Positions 30,428-41,988 of a stretch of 64,000 nt of DNA are shown one piece after another. The stretch's first letter is position 1; the number at the start of each line of letters is the position of its first letter. The position numbers were made by a program, and so were the translations under genes. The DNA comes from Pseudozyma flocculosa PF-1. Its lineage: Eukaryota > Basidiomycota > Ustilaginomycetes > Ustilaginales > Ustilaginaceae. Where the stretch lies: assembly GCF_000417875.1 (NCBI RefSeq), contig NW_006920873.1, forward strand, positions 665,067 through 729,066, in the 5' to 3' direction. The notes under the pieces are model-generated. The model saw nothing but the letters and a program-made list of their open reading frames with translations. It was not told the origin of the DNA and searched no databases.

Positions 30428-33199
30428 ATGAAGGGCTCGACTCGTGCCGTTCTCTTCCTCGGCGTCTACCTCTCGGCCCTCCTGTGCAGTCTCACCTCGG
30501 CCGCCTCGATCGAGCACGCACAGTACCTCCTCAACGCCCGCCAGGCCGCCGAGCACAACACCACCGTTTCAAACAGCCCCGCTACCGAGGGCACCGCCGT
30601 CTCTTCGTCCGACACGGTCTCTCCCGACTCTCCCTACAATGCCGCCGGCTTCTGGAGAGGCGGGCCGGAGCTCGCCGACGTCAACAGCCCCTTCCACCCC
30701 ATCACGGGCAACGGCGGCTGGGAGTGGGCCGTCGAGAGGGCAAAGTCGTGGGTCTCGCAGATGACCATCGACGAGAAGCTCAACCTCACCGCCGGCCTGG
30801 CCGGACAGGGTAGGTGCGAGGGCACCCTCGGAAGGGTCGACCGCTTCGGCATCCCAGAGCTCTGCTTCCAGGACGGGCCCGCAGGCGTGCGCACCTCGGA
30901 CTTTGTCACCGTCTTCCCGCCCGGCCTCACCACGGCCGCGACGTGGAACCGCGACCTCATCTACCAGCGCGCCGCCGCACTCGCAGAGGAGGTCAAGGGA
31001 AAGGGTATCGTGAGTGCCGCGGTCGGATGTCCTGGCTGACCAAATCCCTGTGGGCATCGCGGAACGGCGCTGACCATCTTGCTGCCGTGCACCGCCCCAT
31101 CCGTCCTCGCCGACCAGAATGTACACCTTGGCCCGGCCACTGGCGGTCCCCTCGGACGTGGTCCCTGGCAGGGACGCAACTGGGAGGGCTACGGTCCCGA
31201 CCCTTACCTCCAGGGCGAGGCCGGCTACCACACCATCAAGGGCACGCAGTCCAACGGCGTCATCGCAACGGCCAAGCACTTCCTCGCCTACGAGCAGGAG
31301 ACGTTCCGCCAGCTCTACGCCGCCGACGACCCGTGGACGCTCAACCCGCAGAACAACACGCGCAACACGTACAGCGCCAACCTCGACGACCGCACCATGC
31401 ACGAGCTCTACCTGTGGCCCTTCATGAACGCCGTCCGCGCCGGCAGCGGCGCCGTCATGTGCGTCTACAACCGCATCAACGGCACCCAGGGCTGCGAAAA
31501 CTCCAAGGTGCTCAACACGATCCTCAAGGACGAGCTCGACTTCCAGGGCTTTGTCGTCACCGACTGGTCGGCCGCGTTCAACACCAGCGACACGTACAAC
31601 GGCGGCAGCGACGTCGTCATGCCCGGCGGCAACACGGGCGGATACCGCAACCTCGTCGGCGGCAAGAACCTCGCAAAGGCGCTCCAGGACGGCACCGTCA
31701 AGCAGGAGCGCGTCGACGATGGCATCGTCCGCCTCTTGACCCAGTACATCCTCCGCGGCCAGGACAAGGACTGGCCCAAGGTCAACTACAAGGACGGCTA
31801 CATGAACACCTACCTCAACGGCACGCTCGTCAACGAGCACAAGAATGTCCAGGCCGACCACTGGAAGGTGGCCAAGAAGGTGGCAGAGGAGGCCATCACG
31901 CTCATCTACAACAAGCGCCAGGGCAAGGGCAAGGGTGGGGCCGAGGCCGGCGCGCAGGGCATCGAGGGGCGCGCGCCCGTCGGCCTGCCGCTCGCCAAGA
32001 AGGCGAGGGTGGCCGTGTTCGGTAGCGACGCCGGACCCAACCCGTACGGCATCAACGGCTGCCAAGGCTGGCTGGGCCGCGGATCGCAGCTGTGCCCGGG
32101 CAACCACACCTCGAACGGCACCAACGCCATCGGCTGGGGTTCGGGCGCCGGCTACTTCCCCTACCTCATCGACCCGCTCGCCGGCATCTCGGCCAAGGCG
32201 CGCGAGTACGGCGGCACCGTCGAGAGCAACCTCATCGACGAGGTCGACGAGGGCGGCCAGAACCGCAAGCTGGTGCAGTCGACGGCATCGATCGCCGATG
32301 CGAGCCTCGTCTTTGTCCAGGCGCGCTCGGGCGAGGACAGCGACCGCAGCACCCTCGCCCTCGAGGCCAACGGCGACGAGATGATCAAGGCCGTCGCGGC
32401 CGCCAGCAACAACACCATCGTCGTCGTCCACTCGGTCGGCCAGATCTACATGGACGAGTGGTTCGACCACCCCAACATCACCGCCCTCGTCTTCGCCCAC
32501 CTGCCCGGCCAGGAGTCGGGCTCGACGATCGCAGAGATGCTCTACGGCGAGACGAACCCGTCGGGACGCATGCCCTTCTCGATCCTGGCCAAGAGGGACG
32601 CCAAGCACTACCCCAAGATCATCAACGGACCCGTCGACGACCCGCAGGTCGACTTTGAGGAGGGCCTCTACATCGACTACCGCCAGTGGGACAAGCTCAA
32701 CCTCGAGCCCCTGGTCCGCTTCGGCCACGGCATCTCGTACACCGAGTTCGACTACTCCGATCTCGAGATCAGCCAGACGGGCGACGACGACTTCTACCCG
32801 ACCGAGGTGCCCACCCAGAGCGGAAAGGACAAGCACCCGGGCGGATCGGCCAGGCTGTTCCAGTACCTGGCCAAGGTGTGCGCCAAGGTCAAGAACGTCG
32901 GCCACGTGAGCGGCCACGAGGTGGCCCAGCTCTACCTCGGCTACCCCGAGGCCGCCGAGGCGCCCATCAAGCAGCTGCGCGGCTTCGACAAGCTCATGGA
33001 CGTCGCCCCCGGATCCACCAAGACGGCCGAGTTCAAGCTGACCCGCCGCGACTTTAGCGTGTGGAGCGTCGAGAAGCAGGCCTACACCATCGTCGACGGC
33101 ACCTACAAGGTCTGGGTCGGAAAGAGCTCCGACCCCAAGCGTCTCACCCTCAAGAGCTCCATCACCATGAAGGACGGCAAGATCGCCGACATGAAGTAG
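30428..33199 (+). CDS. Secreted GH3 beta-glucosidase
   Basis: Hydrolyses terminal beta-glucosyl residues, for example of cellobiose, outside the cell. Two exons (30428-31009, 31118-33199) give 887 residues. A signal peptide occupies about residues 1-25 (MKGSTRAVLFLG...LTSAAS). GH3 blocks: MTIDEKLNLTAGL, CFQDGPAGVR, FPPGLTTAATWN, NVHLGPATGGPLGRGP, GRNWEGYGPDPYL, KHFLAYEQET and VVTDWSA, whose Asp343 is the expected nucleophile. The C-terminal alpha/beta sandwich contains the ARSGEDSDRSTL loop, followed by a fibronectin-III-like domain with GHEVAQLYLGYPE. There are many N-glycosylation sequons. The phase-0 intron joins GKGI to NVHLGP, as expected for family 3. The gene is intact. Confidence 0.95.
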
Positions 33200-33638
33200 G
33201 TCGCCCTCGCAATGGCCGATAGAGGCAGCGCGGGAGATTATTGTAGAGACGCTAGAGTAGACGGAGTCGCAGCAAGTTTGCGAGCCGACGGGTCAGTCAT
33301 TCTTAGACGCCGAGCCCGTCTGCGTAAGGTCGTTCAAATATACCTTGTCAAATCGAGGGACCGATGAAGCGGCCGCTTGATGCGGGTCGGCGCGATGCCT
33401 GTGCGCGTGATCCGTTTTCGTCGCGGAGTGGCTTCCGCGTCGAACAGCGAGGCAAAGGCACCGACGTCGTCGGGCAAATAGACGGGCGCTTGACCATCTC
33501 GTGCCAGAGTCGTGATTGCTAAGTAGAGTGGATGTCGGACAAGTTCTCGGGCATAGAAATGTGGGATGGCGCACTATCGACCCTTTGCCCTTTGGGCCAG
33601 CAACCTCGCCACCCGCGTCTTCCGCGTCGTCCCCCTCT
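33200..33638. other. Convergent 3' region
   Basis: About 440 bp between facing stop codons; nothing recognised beyond probable 3' UTRs. Confidence 0.4.
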
Positions 33639-36413
33639 CTACACGCCAAAGGCCGCCCTCTTATCCAGCCACCACCTGACGCCTTCCTCCCTCGTCGCCG
33701 CATTGAGCGCCTGGAGCGCGTCAAACGTCTTTTCGCACAGCGCTTTCCTGTACCCGACCGAGGCTCGCTCCTCGTCGTCTTCCTGTCGCTTGTGCTCGAG
33801 GATGTACGTCTCCGCCTTGGCCAGGATCGATCGGAGCAGCACCAGGTTGACGCAGGGCACGCATGCGATGAGTACGAGCTGCAGCGTGACGAGGCGCGGG
33901 TACGCCGTTGCTACCTTTGCCGTCTCGTCGCCTGTCCTTGATTCGGTCGATGCCGACGACGGCGACGAGGCCGAGGCCGAAGCGGCGGCAGATTCCTGCA
34001 GCTCTGTCGGTGTAGGCTCGGTCGCCGGATCCGTAGCGGTCGCGTCGACAATCGAAGTCGTCTTGCCGCTTTGGTGCTCCCTCTTTCGCTCCTCGTCGAT
34101 CGCCTGTGCCACACGCTCAACGACCCACCAGCAGACCGAATCGCTCCGATCCGCGAGCGCACCGACCACGGTGGTGACGGCAAACTCGAGCTGCACGTCG
34201 TCCAGCCGGTCTGGGTAGCTGCTCAGCAGCAGGTCGATGTAGAACGGCGCAAGGTCGAACATGCATCGCCGGCGGTGCGTGTAGACTGCCAGCGCCACCG
34301 AGTGCGCCGACTCGAACGTCTCCTTGAACTGTGTGTCCTCGAGGTAAGGGCGGCAGGTGGGCAGGAGCAGCTGCTCGATGACCTCGTCCGGAAGCGCCGG
34401 CAGCAGCTGCTCCGAGACGTCGAGAAAGTAGGTCGACAGGGAGCGGCGGGCCGCGTTGGTCTCGATCTGCAGCGAGGGCGAGGCGTCCGGCCGGATCCGC
34501 TCCAGCAAGGCTATGCAGCCTTCGCCGTCGCGGCCGAGCACATCGAGGGCCGAGAAGAAGACCTTGCGGTAGACGTCGAATCCCTGCGATCCAAAGGTCG
34601 ACGTGATCCAGTAGAGGTGCGAGAAGGTCTCGAGGATGGACTGGACGATCCGGATATAGGGCTGGGGCAGGTTCGAGGTGCTGGCCGGCGGCCACCGGCT
34701 AGCCGCCGCGTTCGCCCCGCCCTCGCGCTCAGCGGCAGGCGGGAAGGTGACGGTGGGCGAGGGGCACATTTGCAGGATCGCGTCCATGAGGGAGTCGAAG
34801 GCCATCGTGTAGGAGAACAGCAGCGTCTTGAAGATGGTCCAGAGCTGCGCCGTGTGCGCCCGGGATGCTTCGGCGATACCCGACTCCGGCACGCCTGCGA
34901 GCGGGCTAGAGAGCCAGTTCCTCTCGAGGTCCTTTGCAAGCCGGTCCATGCGCTGTAGGATTGGTTCGGCGGTGAGGGAAGTCGCAGCATCCTCCCTGGC
35001 TTCGCAGCTTCCCATGAGCAGCATACCTAGGCTGTCGGGATCCTTGGCTGTTGATTCCCGTGCTAGCGCCTTGGACAGCAGCTTGGACAGGGGGCCTAGT
35101 GACGAATGCAGGGTCGATCGCGAAAGGCTCTGTGCGAGATGGACGGTGGTGCCACCTCCATTGAGGATCACTTCGCCTCCAACCTCTTCGACGCCGACGT
35201 CGTCCGAGAGATGGCTGAGAAGGCACGTCTTTGCTGGACCGCCCTCGAAGAGCGAAAGTATCGCCTCGGAAGTGACCCTGGCCAGCTGCTCCGTGTTGAG
35301 GGCGTGGAGCTTCTTGTCGGGCATCAGAGGCGCAAGTTGCGACGCCAGGAAGAGCGGGACGTCCTGGATCTCGCGAAGTGCCTGCAGCTTGGCCGAGCGC
35401 GATGAAAGAGCAGTGATCTGTGCCGAGCCGGCGAGCTGCGCAGTGCGCTTCTGGAACTCTCGTTCCCAGTCGTCGGCCTCTTCGCCTTCGCCTTGTCCGC
35501 CGGCACCAGTGGAGGCGTCGGCGACATCCTCGCGCAAGGGATCGTCGCTGAGCGCATCGAGGATCTCTGCAAACGAGACGATCCACTCGTCCTCGACAAA
35601 GGAGCGGAAGGGCCGTGCGCCGAGCTCGAGAGAAGGGTTGGCACGGATCGCAGCCATCTCTTCCAGGATCGACATGTTGCGCCTGCGTCTGCGCTGATCG
35701 CGGAGCAGATAGAGGCCCTGGAGAAGGCCTGTGAGGACAGCGAGGCGAGGAATGGGTAGGCCGCGAGACGTCCTGAATGACTCGGGCTGCGCACTGGCCT
35801 CGACCTCGGACATCCCCACGACGATGCTCTCGATCCAGAGCTTTAGGCCGCGGCGGGTCTTCCAGGTGACGGAGCCGCGCGTGGACTGTATGAGCAGGGC
35901 GACGCGGCGGTCAAAGGCGGATGCGACGGCATGCAAGATGGCGGTGGAGCGGGAGATGAGGAAGGCCGAGAGACTCTGGGGCGCCTCCGTGCTGCTCTGG
36001 ACGGGAGGGGTGTTGGTAGACTTGTCGGCGGCGGGGCTGGTAGCGCCGTCCTTGGGCGGAGTGGCCGTTGCAGTGGTTGTGTTCCGGCTCTCTGTCGACC
36101 ATGCTACCTTTTGCTGGGTCTTGTCGTCTGCGGGCGAGGGCTGGGGCTGGAGGGGCTGGTGCGCAGGAGGGGGCGGTGTCCAGAGGCAGCCTGAAGCGGT
36201 GAGGACGCCGATAAAATGGCCGACGTGCTCTAGCTCGAGCTTGGAGAGGTAGTAGGTGATGGAGCCGAAGAGGGTGTTTGTGGAGAGCAATGAGAGGTGC
36301 TGTGTGCTGGATGCCGGTGCTGAGAGGAGGCGGCTGAGCGACTGAAATGTGGGGTCGTGGGATGGGTCGATGAAGAGGGGCTCTTTCTCGGTGCTCTGCT
36401 TTGGCGACGACAT
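33639..36413 (-). CDS. Large single-exon protein, probably Pex8-like peroxin
   Basis: A 924-residue protein without introns. Mostly helical, with blocks such as YYLSKLELEHVGHFIG near the N terminus, LGPLSKLLSKALARES in the middle, and HLYWITSTFGSQGFDVYRK, VFFSALDVLG and FESAHSVALAVYTH toward the C terminus. The last two, followed by FYIDLLLSSYPDRL, resemble fungal Pex8, an intraperoxisomal peroxin that helps import receptors release cargo. The C terminus (RAAFGV) is not an SKL-type peroxisomal signal. The call rests on remembered similarity of scattered blocks, so another large helical-repeat protein is possible. It shares a 414-bp divergent promoter with the next gene. Confidence 0.5.
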   Translation of the reverse strand: MSSPKQSTEKEPLFIDPSHDPTFQSLSRLLSAPASSTQHLSLLSTNTLFGSITYYLSKLELEHVGHFIGVLTASGCLWTPPPPAHQPLQPQPSPADDKTQQKVAWSTESRNTTTATATPPKDGATSPAADKSTNTPPVQSSTEAPQSLSAFLISRSTAILHAVASAFDRRVALLIQSTRGSVTWKTRRGLKLWIESIVVGMSEVEASAQPESFRTSRGLPIPRLAVLTGLLQGLYLLRDQRRRRRNMSILEEMAAIRANPSLELGARPFRSFVEDEWIVSFAEILDALSDDPLREDVADASTGAGGQGEGEEADDWEREFQKRTAQLAGSAQITALSSRSAKLQALREIQDVPLFLASQLAPLMPDKKLHALNTEQLARVTSEAILSLFEGGPAKTCLLSHLSDDVGVEEVGGEVILNGGGTTVHLAQSLSRSTLHSSLGPLSKLLSKALARESTAKDPDSLGMLLMGSCEAREDAATSLTAEPILQRMDRLAKDLERNWLSSPLAGVPESGIAEASRAHTAQLWTIFKTLLFSYTMAFDSLMDAILQMCPSPTVTFPPAAEREGGANAAASRWPPASTSNLPQPYIRIVQSILETFSHLYWITSTFGSQGFDVYRKVFFSALDVLGRDGEGCIALLERIRPDASPSLQIETNAARRSLSTYFLDVSEQLLPALPDEVIEQLLLPTCRPYLEDTQFKETFESAHSVALAVYTHRRRCMFDLAPFYIDLLLSSYPDRLDDVQLEFAVTTVVGALADRSDSVCWWVVERVAQAIDEERKREHQSGKTTSIVDATATDPATEPTPTELQESAAASASASSPSSASTESRTGDETAKVATAYPRLVTLQLVLIACVPCVNLVLLRSILAKAETYILEHKRQEDDEERASVGYRKALCEKTFDALQALNAATREEGVRWWLDKRAAFGV

Positions 36414-36827
36414 GCTGGCGACGGAGGGAGCACGGAGGGCCCGAGGTTGAAGCGTGCAGCTGTGGCCGCGTAGCAGGTAGAGGCGGGTGAAGGTGGCAGA
36501 GGATGTTTGCAGGTGGACGTCGGGAAGATGGCAGCAGACCGGCCCGCCCGTCGTCGAGTAGCAGAGGGCCGGGTCTGCCTGCCTTCTCTGGTGCTCGGTG
36601 CGGTCGGTGTGGGGAAGCAGCCGAGCCAGCCGGTTTCCGGTTTCACGCCGGGGCGCCGACCTGGCCTGGCCTGGCCTGCTTCGACTGCTCCACTTTCCAA
36701 CTTTTCCCTCTGATTTTTCGAGGCACTTTTTCGACCCTCCATCGATGGCTGCCTTCGCCGTCCATCATCATCCTCCCTCCCACACAACCACCCCCAACCG
36801 CCTGCCTACCCCGTCGTTCCCCTCAGC

Positions 36828-38294
36828 ATGCCCCAGGCTGGCTCTCCCTTCTCTTCCCCTGGAGCCGCAAAGGCTAACAACGTCCTCTCCCCCTTCAAAA
36901 ACAGCCAGAACGCCGCAACCCTCCTCGCCAAAAACTCGCCCACCGCCTCGTCGTCCAAGAAGGCCAACCTCAACAACCTCACCCAGTCCCCGAAGGCCAC
37001 ACCCGCAGCCGCAGCCGCAGCCGCGAAACCGGCAAAACCATCGACACCCTCCGGTAGTGGTGGCGCTGGCGGAAGCGGCAGCGGCAGCGGCAGCAGCAGC
37101 GGTGTCGCCCGCTCCTTTTCCGGCGCCTCGTCGCCCTACAGCCAGAGGATAGCCAGCCTGGCCGCCGCTGCCACCGGCCATGCCGTCTTCGAATCCCCGC
37201 TCCTACCGAGGGAACAGGAGACGACCTACCACCGCAAGCTCAGAACACTCCTGCAGCAATACGCCGCTCAGGCAGAGGCATGGGAAGAGGTCGTCACCTA
37301 CGACGGCCTCAAACACGCAAAGCAGGCGCTCGACGCCTGGGAGGACCTAGAGTAGGTGCACCTGCGCATCACCCCTGTGCCAATTTGACCGAGGGTCGTG
37401 CAGAGCTGACCAGCAAATGCTGCTCCAATTCCGCCGCTTTGGCCACTGCTGCCTCCTCAGATCTGCGAGGAACCTCGGTGCAAGCTCCTCGTCGTCCGGG
37501 CCACGGCCAAGGCAGTGGAAGACGGCCGCCATCGCCAACCAGCCCGCAGCTCACGATCCCGTGACAGGACCCGGCGGCCTCAAGGAGCGGCGGATGGCGG
37601 ATGCGCTGCTGGCAATCGAACGGGCAGAGGTCGGCCTCGCAGACGTGACGACGAGACTCGTGAGCAGATACACAGGGCAACTGCCTCGACGAGCAGTCGA
37701 CTGCCCGAGCTGACAACGCCCTTCACCCGCCGCTCTGTCGCAGGACAAACACCTGGCCAAGATTGTACAGACGAGCGACGCCATCGCCGCGCTGCTGCCA
37801 GACGCTGCAAAGGCCAGAGGGCTCGAGTTTGCCTTTCAGGAGCCAATGTGGGGCACGTGGCCGTTGGAACGCTTCGGTGAGTCGAGAGGAGGCCAGGCGT
37901 GGGCGGCGCACCACCGTGTACTCTCCTGACCTCGCAGACGCGCGCTCTCTCACTCTTCCCCTTCTCGTCTATGAACGGCGCAGTCTCGTACATTACCGGC
38001 GTCACACCGTCGTATGTCCTATCGACATCCCACCTGGCACTGCTCGTGCCCATCCTGCTGCGGCCCAAGGCCTCGCCAGCGCCCTCGTCTTCGGATCCCA
38101 ACAGAGTGTCGAAGGCGAGCTTCGCGCGCGAAGATTCGGCGTCCAAGGACGGCAAGCCGGCGGATCCCAACGCTCATCGGAGAAAGGCGTTCGAGGACTG
38201 GATCGCGCTGCCCCATCTCGAGACAAAGGGGCGCGGCAGCATGGCCTGGTTCGAGGCCGTCTGTCGGGTCGAGGTCGGCAAGTACCTGGAGTAG
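36828..38294 (+). CDS. Spliced coiled-coil protein, function unknown
   Basis: Four exons (36828-37351, 37404-37659, 37744-37876, 37984-38294) give 407 residues with consistent phases 2, 0 and 1. Residues 1-110 are Ser/Ala/Gly/Lys-rich and disordered. About 115-250 are helical: ETTYHRKLRTLLQQYAAQAE, KQALDAWEDLEADQQMLLQF and ERAEVGLADVTTRLDKHLAK. The rest looks folded: FQEPMWGTWPLERFVSYITG and PSYVLSTSHLALLVPILLRP, then a basic linker and FEDWIALPHLETKG. The short LVPILL segment could be a buried helix rather than a membrane span. No family was recognised. Preserved frame across three introns argues strongly for a real protein. Confidence 0.75.
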
Positions 38295-38436
38295 GCGCGT
38301 CGATTGGGCCTGTGCCGTGCGGCGCTTGGTGGCCGCCGGCTACTAGACTGGCAATCGTTGCTGTAGAGGGATGGACAATCTATTGCAATGTTCTGTTTGT
38401 GCAGTCTGCGAGGTTTCGCGCGTGGTCGCGTCGCTC

Positions 38437-39160
38437 TCAAGCCTTATACTTGGCCATCTCGACTCCGACGTTCTTGTATCCGCACTTTTCGTAGAAGGCT
38501 GCAAAAGGGGTTACAGACCGAGCACGGCTGGTGAGCAAAGCGCTGGAGCTCGAGGGGGGCGCCGGCGCTGCTCGTAGGGCTCACCTTCATTGTCGGGGCT
38601 GCAGTCGAGGATGACCTTGTAGCAGCCGGCCTGTTCTGCGATGGCGGTGAGGACATGGATGATTCTCTTTCCGAGGCCCTTTCCCTGGCCGTCCTTGTGT
38701 ACGACAATGTCCTCGATGTGGCCGACCCTGCCGTTGTCGCGGAGGAACTTGAGCTCGACGAAGACGGTGCCGAGTGCGACGATGCGGTCGGTCGCCTTGT
38801 CGATAAAGGCGATGGGGTAGTAGGTGTTTGGGGTCGAGAGGATGGCGTCGAAGCGCGACTGCCATGCGGCGAGGCCCGTGTCTGGCGCCTTTGTCAGGTC
38901 GGCCAGGACGGTGAGGTGGCCGCGCGAGTAGTCGGTGGACGAGATCGGTCGGACCTGTTGATATTGTGGCGGCGGCGGCGGCGGCGGCGCATGGGCAGGG
39001 AGGGAAGGGCTGTCAGTGTGTGGCCAAAGAGGAGAGAAGAGAAGTGGGGGGACCAGGATGGACGCACATGGAGGTTGTCGGGCAGCTCGTCTTTGAAGTG
39101 CTGCGGGATGAGGGCTGCGTCAAAGGCGAGCTTGAGCTCCGAGTCTGGCGTGAAGGACAT
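38437..39160 (-). CDS. GNA1: Glucosamine 6-phosphate N-acetyltransferase
   Basis: GNAT enzyme that acetylates glucosamine 6-phosphate on the route to UDP-GlcNAc and chitin. Three exons (39160-39068, 38954-38585, 38498-38437) give 174 residues, close to the usual 150-160. Motifs: NLHVRPISSTDYSRGHL, IVALGTVFVELKFL, VGHIEDIVVHK, the acetyl-CoA loop GQGKGLGKRI, YKVILDCSPDNEAFYEKCGY and the final VEMAKYKA. Introns of phase 0 and 1 join these without gaps. Its upstream flank carries a heptamer repeat. It is divergent from the AIM18-like gene. Confidence 0.94.
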
Positions 39161-39243
39161 GTTGCGGGAGAGTATGAGAGGCAGGCAGGGAGGATGGTCG
39201 TGTAGGGTTCAGTGGCAAGGGGAGGATGGCCAGCCGGGTCGAA

Positions 39244-39285
39244 GGTCGAGGGTCGAGGGTCGAGGGTCGAGGGTCGAGGGTCGAG
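39244..39285. repeat. (GGTCGAG)6 repeat
   Basis: Six perfect heptamers, with an imperfect seventh just upstream, in the divergent promoter between GNA1 and the AIM18-like gene. Confidence 0.9.
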
Positions 39286-39603
39286 GTGTTGGCGGCGTGT
39301 TGGTCTCTTGTGGCGCGGCGCGTTGTTTGTCTGCCGCACGGACGCCTACAGTAAGCAGGCAGGCCGCACACACCACCAGCCTTGCCCGGGTCCCCTCCCT
39401 CGGGTCCCAAAAAGTCGGCAGGCGGCGGTCAGGCGGGTTAAAGAAGACGGCGAGCAGGCACGACAAAGAAGCCGCACGCAACCAGCTCCACCTCTTCTTC
39501 CTGGCTGCCACACCTTCTTCTTGGCGTCCTGTGCCGACCGCCTCCCGCTCCTCTTTGCGCTCGCTAACCCGCTTGCCCCGCCAATCCCCCCCCCCCCAAC
39601 GCC

Positions 39604-40808
39604 ATGTCCATGCCTCGTATCGCCACCAGCATCGTCGGCCACGCACGCACAGCCGGCGTCGCAACTGCTCGCCGCGCCGCCACCGCCGCACGGCCGGCTT
39701 GCCGCCATCAGTCGACTTTCAGCCACTCGAGCACCTCCCGAGCTGCTGGACCGCCAAGGCCTCTGGCTGTCTCCACGGCTGCCGTTGCACTCGGCATCGC
39801 TGCTGCTTGCTACTACTCCACCCTCTCCGGTCCCATCGAGCTCGAAGCGGCCTCGGACATCAAGACGGCCGCCAGCCTCCCATCGCTCTCCAGCCCGGAT
39901 TCGCACCTCGTCATCGACCCAGACACCAACCAGGCACTCCCCCTCTACCTGCCCACGCCTGCCTCGTCTCTACCCGCGGGGACAGGTAAGCTCAGGCTAG
40001 TCGGCCTGGGCGTACGCACCGTCTCGTTCCTGCGCGTCCGCGTCTACGTGGCCGCATTCTACGTCGACGAGAACCGACTGCAGCAGGTCGCGGCCCAGGG
40101 CGGCTTCCGAGGAGACGCCGACAGCATCGAAAAGCAGGTCCAGAAGCTCATCGATCAGGGAGCACCGTGCGCCATCCGCATCGGTACGTATCCGCCGCGT
40201 CACCGCCGCACCACCGCCGCTCCACCGCCGCACCACCGACTAGCCTTGTGCGAGCACGCATGCTGACCTCTCCTTCGGCTCTCACGACGATTCCAGTGCC
40301 GGTGCGGTCGACCGACTTCGCGCACCTGCGCGATGGCTTCGTCCGCGCGCTCCAAGGCCGACTCAAGAAGGCGATCAAGGAGTCGACGATCCCATCGGGC
40401 ACGGCCGCCGAGGAGACCTTCTCGCGGGGCATCTCCGAGGTCAAGGAGGCGTTCCCGCGCGGATCGGTGCCAAAGGGGTCGGCGCTCGACCTGGTCCTCG
40501 TCCCCACCGGCAAGGGTGCCAGCCTGAACTTTGAGTACGACGGCAAGGTGTTTGGCTCGGTCCGGGCTGGAGAGGCCGAAAAGGGATTCACGGTGGCGCG
40601 AGAGCTCGCATTGGCCTACTTTAGCGAAAAGGGCGAGATCAGCACGCCGGTGAGTGCCCGAGCTGCAGTGGGATGCTGGCCAGGGCGACGACGACCATCG
40701 ATGCTGACAATCGGGCTGAGAACCTTTGAACCTCGTGTTCCTTTCTCCGTGGCTGTGCAGTTGAAGAAGTCGGTCGAGGAAGGCATGTCAAAGGCTGTGG
40801 GTGCTTGA
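39604..40808 (+). CDS. AIM18/AIM46-type mitochondrial chalcone-isomerase-like protein
   Basis: Family of fungal mitochondrial proteins with a chalcone-isomerase fold; biochemical activity unknown. Three exons (39604-40183, 40297-40649, 40761-40808) give 326 residues. The N terminus is Arg/Ala/Ser-rich without acids for about 60 residues, like a presequence, and is followed by a hydrophobic stretch (LAVSTAAVALGIAAACYY). The fold is marked by LVGLGVRTVSFLRVRVYVAAFYVD, DFAHLRDGFVRAL, FPRGSVPKGSALDLVLVP, LNFEYDGKVFGSV and LALAYF. The last exon encodes only 15 residues. Two of the donors are weaker forms (GTACGT) but the frame is preserved. Confidence 0.85.
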
Positions 40809-41988
40809 CCAGAGTCATGCTGACGTCCACCGCAGAGACGGAGCTGCAGTTACAACCATACCACCGCTTTGGACATTGATCGAAACGATTGCATTCTGTG
40901 CTTGAGTCGGTGGAGGGGGTCTTAGGGGTATCGGCCCGACGAACGGGACCATTGCCGCTACGGTGCCGATGAGTCACGGAGCCATGGTGGTGGCCCGAGA
41001 GCGGATGGCGTTGCGGCGTGAATGCCGCCAGGCCATGCATGGCTTTAGCGGTGACGAGGAGAGGTGTACCGGTACGAAAGAGGCCGAGGCGTAAGAGTAT
41101 CGGCTGCTCGATGCCGTTGCGGCGACGGGACTGGCAGGCCTGGCAGAGCTTTGCCAAGCTGCTATGGCATCGGGGCTTCACCCTCGACGCCTTCCAGGGG
41201 TCCCATTCTTGATTCTTTGACGGAAAAGGAGGAGCGCCTTCGACGGTTGGCCGCCCTGCCTGCTCTGCCTCGTCTCGGCCTCTACCACGGCCAAAAGCGA
41301 GGGGCTTGACGAGGCCCATCTGGGCCCACAAACGACTCATCCGCCTGGCCTGGCCCTGCAGGGACGACGAGACTCCGTGCGGAACACCGGCCTGCTGGAA
41401 AAATTTCCCTCTGCTCGACGCCGGCACCTTGGTGGCCTCGCCCCCGCCCGCCCGTAACTACGACAATCTTCGGCTTCGTTCGGTCCATTTCCTCGCCAGT
41501 GCCGCCGAACAAAGCGACACGGTGACCCCTTCCCGAGCTCAGCTCGAGTCAAGGCTAGTCGAGTCGAGTCGGGAGAGCTCGTCGGCTGGTGCGCACCTTG
41601 CATCGTACCGTGACCTTCAACTCCCATCTGCTTGTGCCCTATCCCAGCCATACCATCCTAGGCTCCCTCGCGCCCTCTCCCCCGCTCATCGAGCACTTCA
41701 CGGCCTTTCCGGGATCCTTGGGCATCTCTCGCGTGCAGCCTTACATCACCACCACCACCAGCTTCGTCCTGCCCTTGCTCGCCTTCATCATCATCGCTGG
41801 ATATCGCCAAGGTGCCGCTTAGACCGCTTGCTCCTCCTCGCCCATCGTTCAATGGCTCGACAATCTATTGCTACGACCGCTGCTCTGCCACTATAGAAAC
41901 CTAGACCAACCCGTCACTAACGCGTCCGCCAGCCTACCAGCAGCATCTCACCACCATACACACCCGTCGCCGCACAGCCCACAGCGCC
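40809..41988. other. Intergenic region upstream of the DHA1 transporter
   Basis: About 1.2 kb. One 77-codon frame (41589-41822) ends in a hydrophobic stretch but has no family resemblance. No repeat or RNA was recognised. Confidence 0.35.

Noticed and set aside
30569..32917. 782-codon minus-strand frame opposite beta-glucosidase
   Set aside because: Longest shadow frame in the window, but it crosses the real intron and has no motifs of its own.
39244..39285. GGTCGAG heptamers as interstitial telomere repeats
   Set aside because: The unit does not match the TTAGGG-type repeat of basidiomycetes and the run is only six units long in a promoter.
41589..41822. Small frame with hydrophobic C terminus upstream of the DHA1 transporter
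   Set aside because: No family resemblance, no matching exon structure; more likely promoter or leader sequence.
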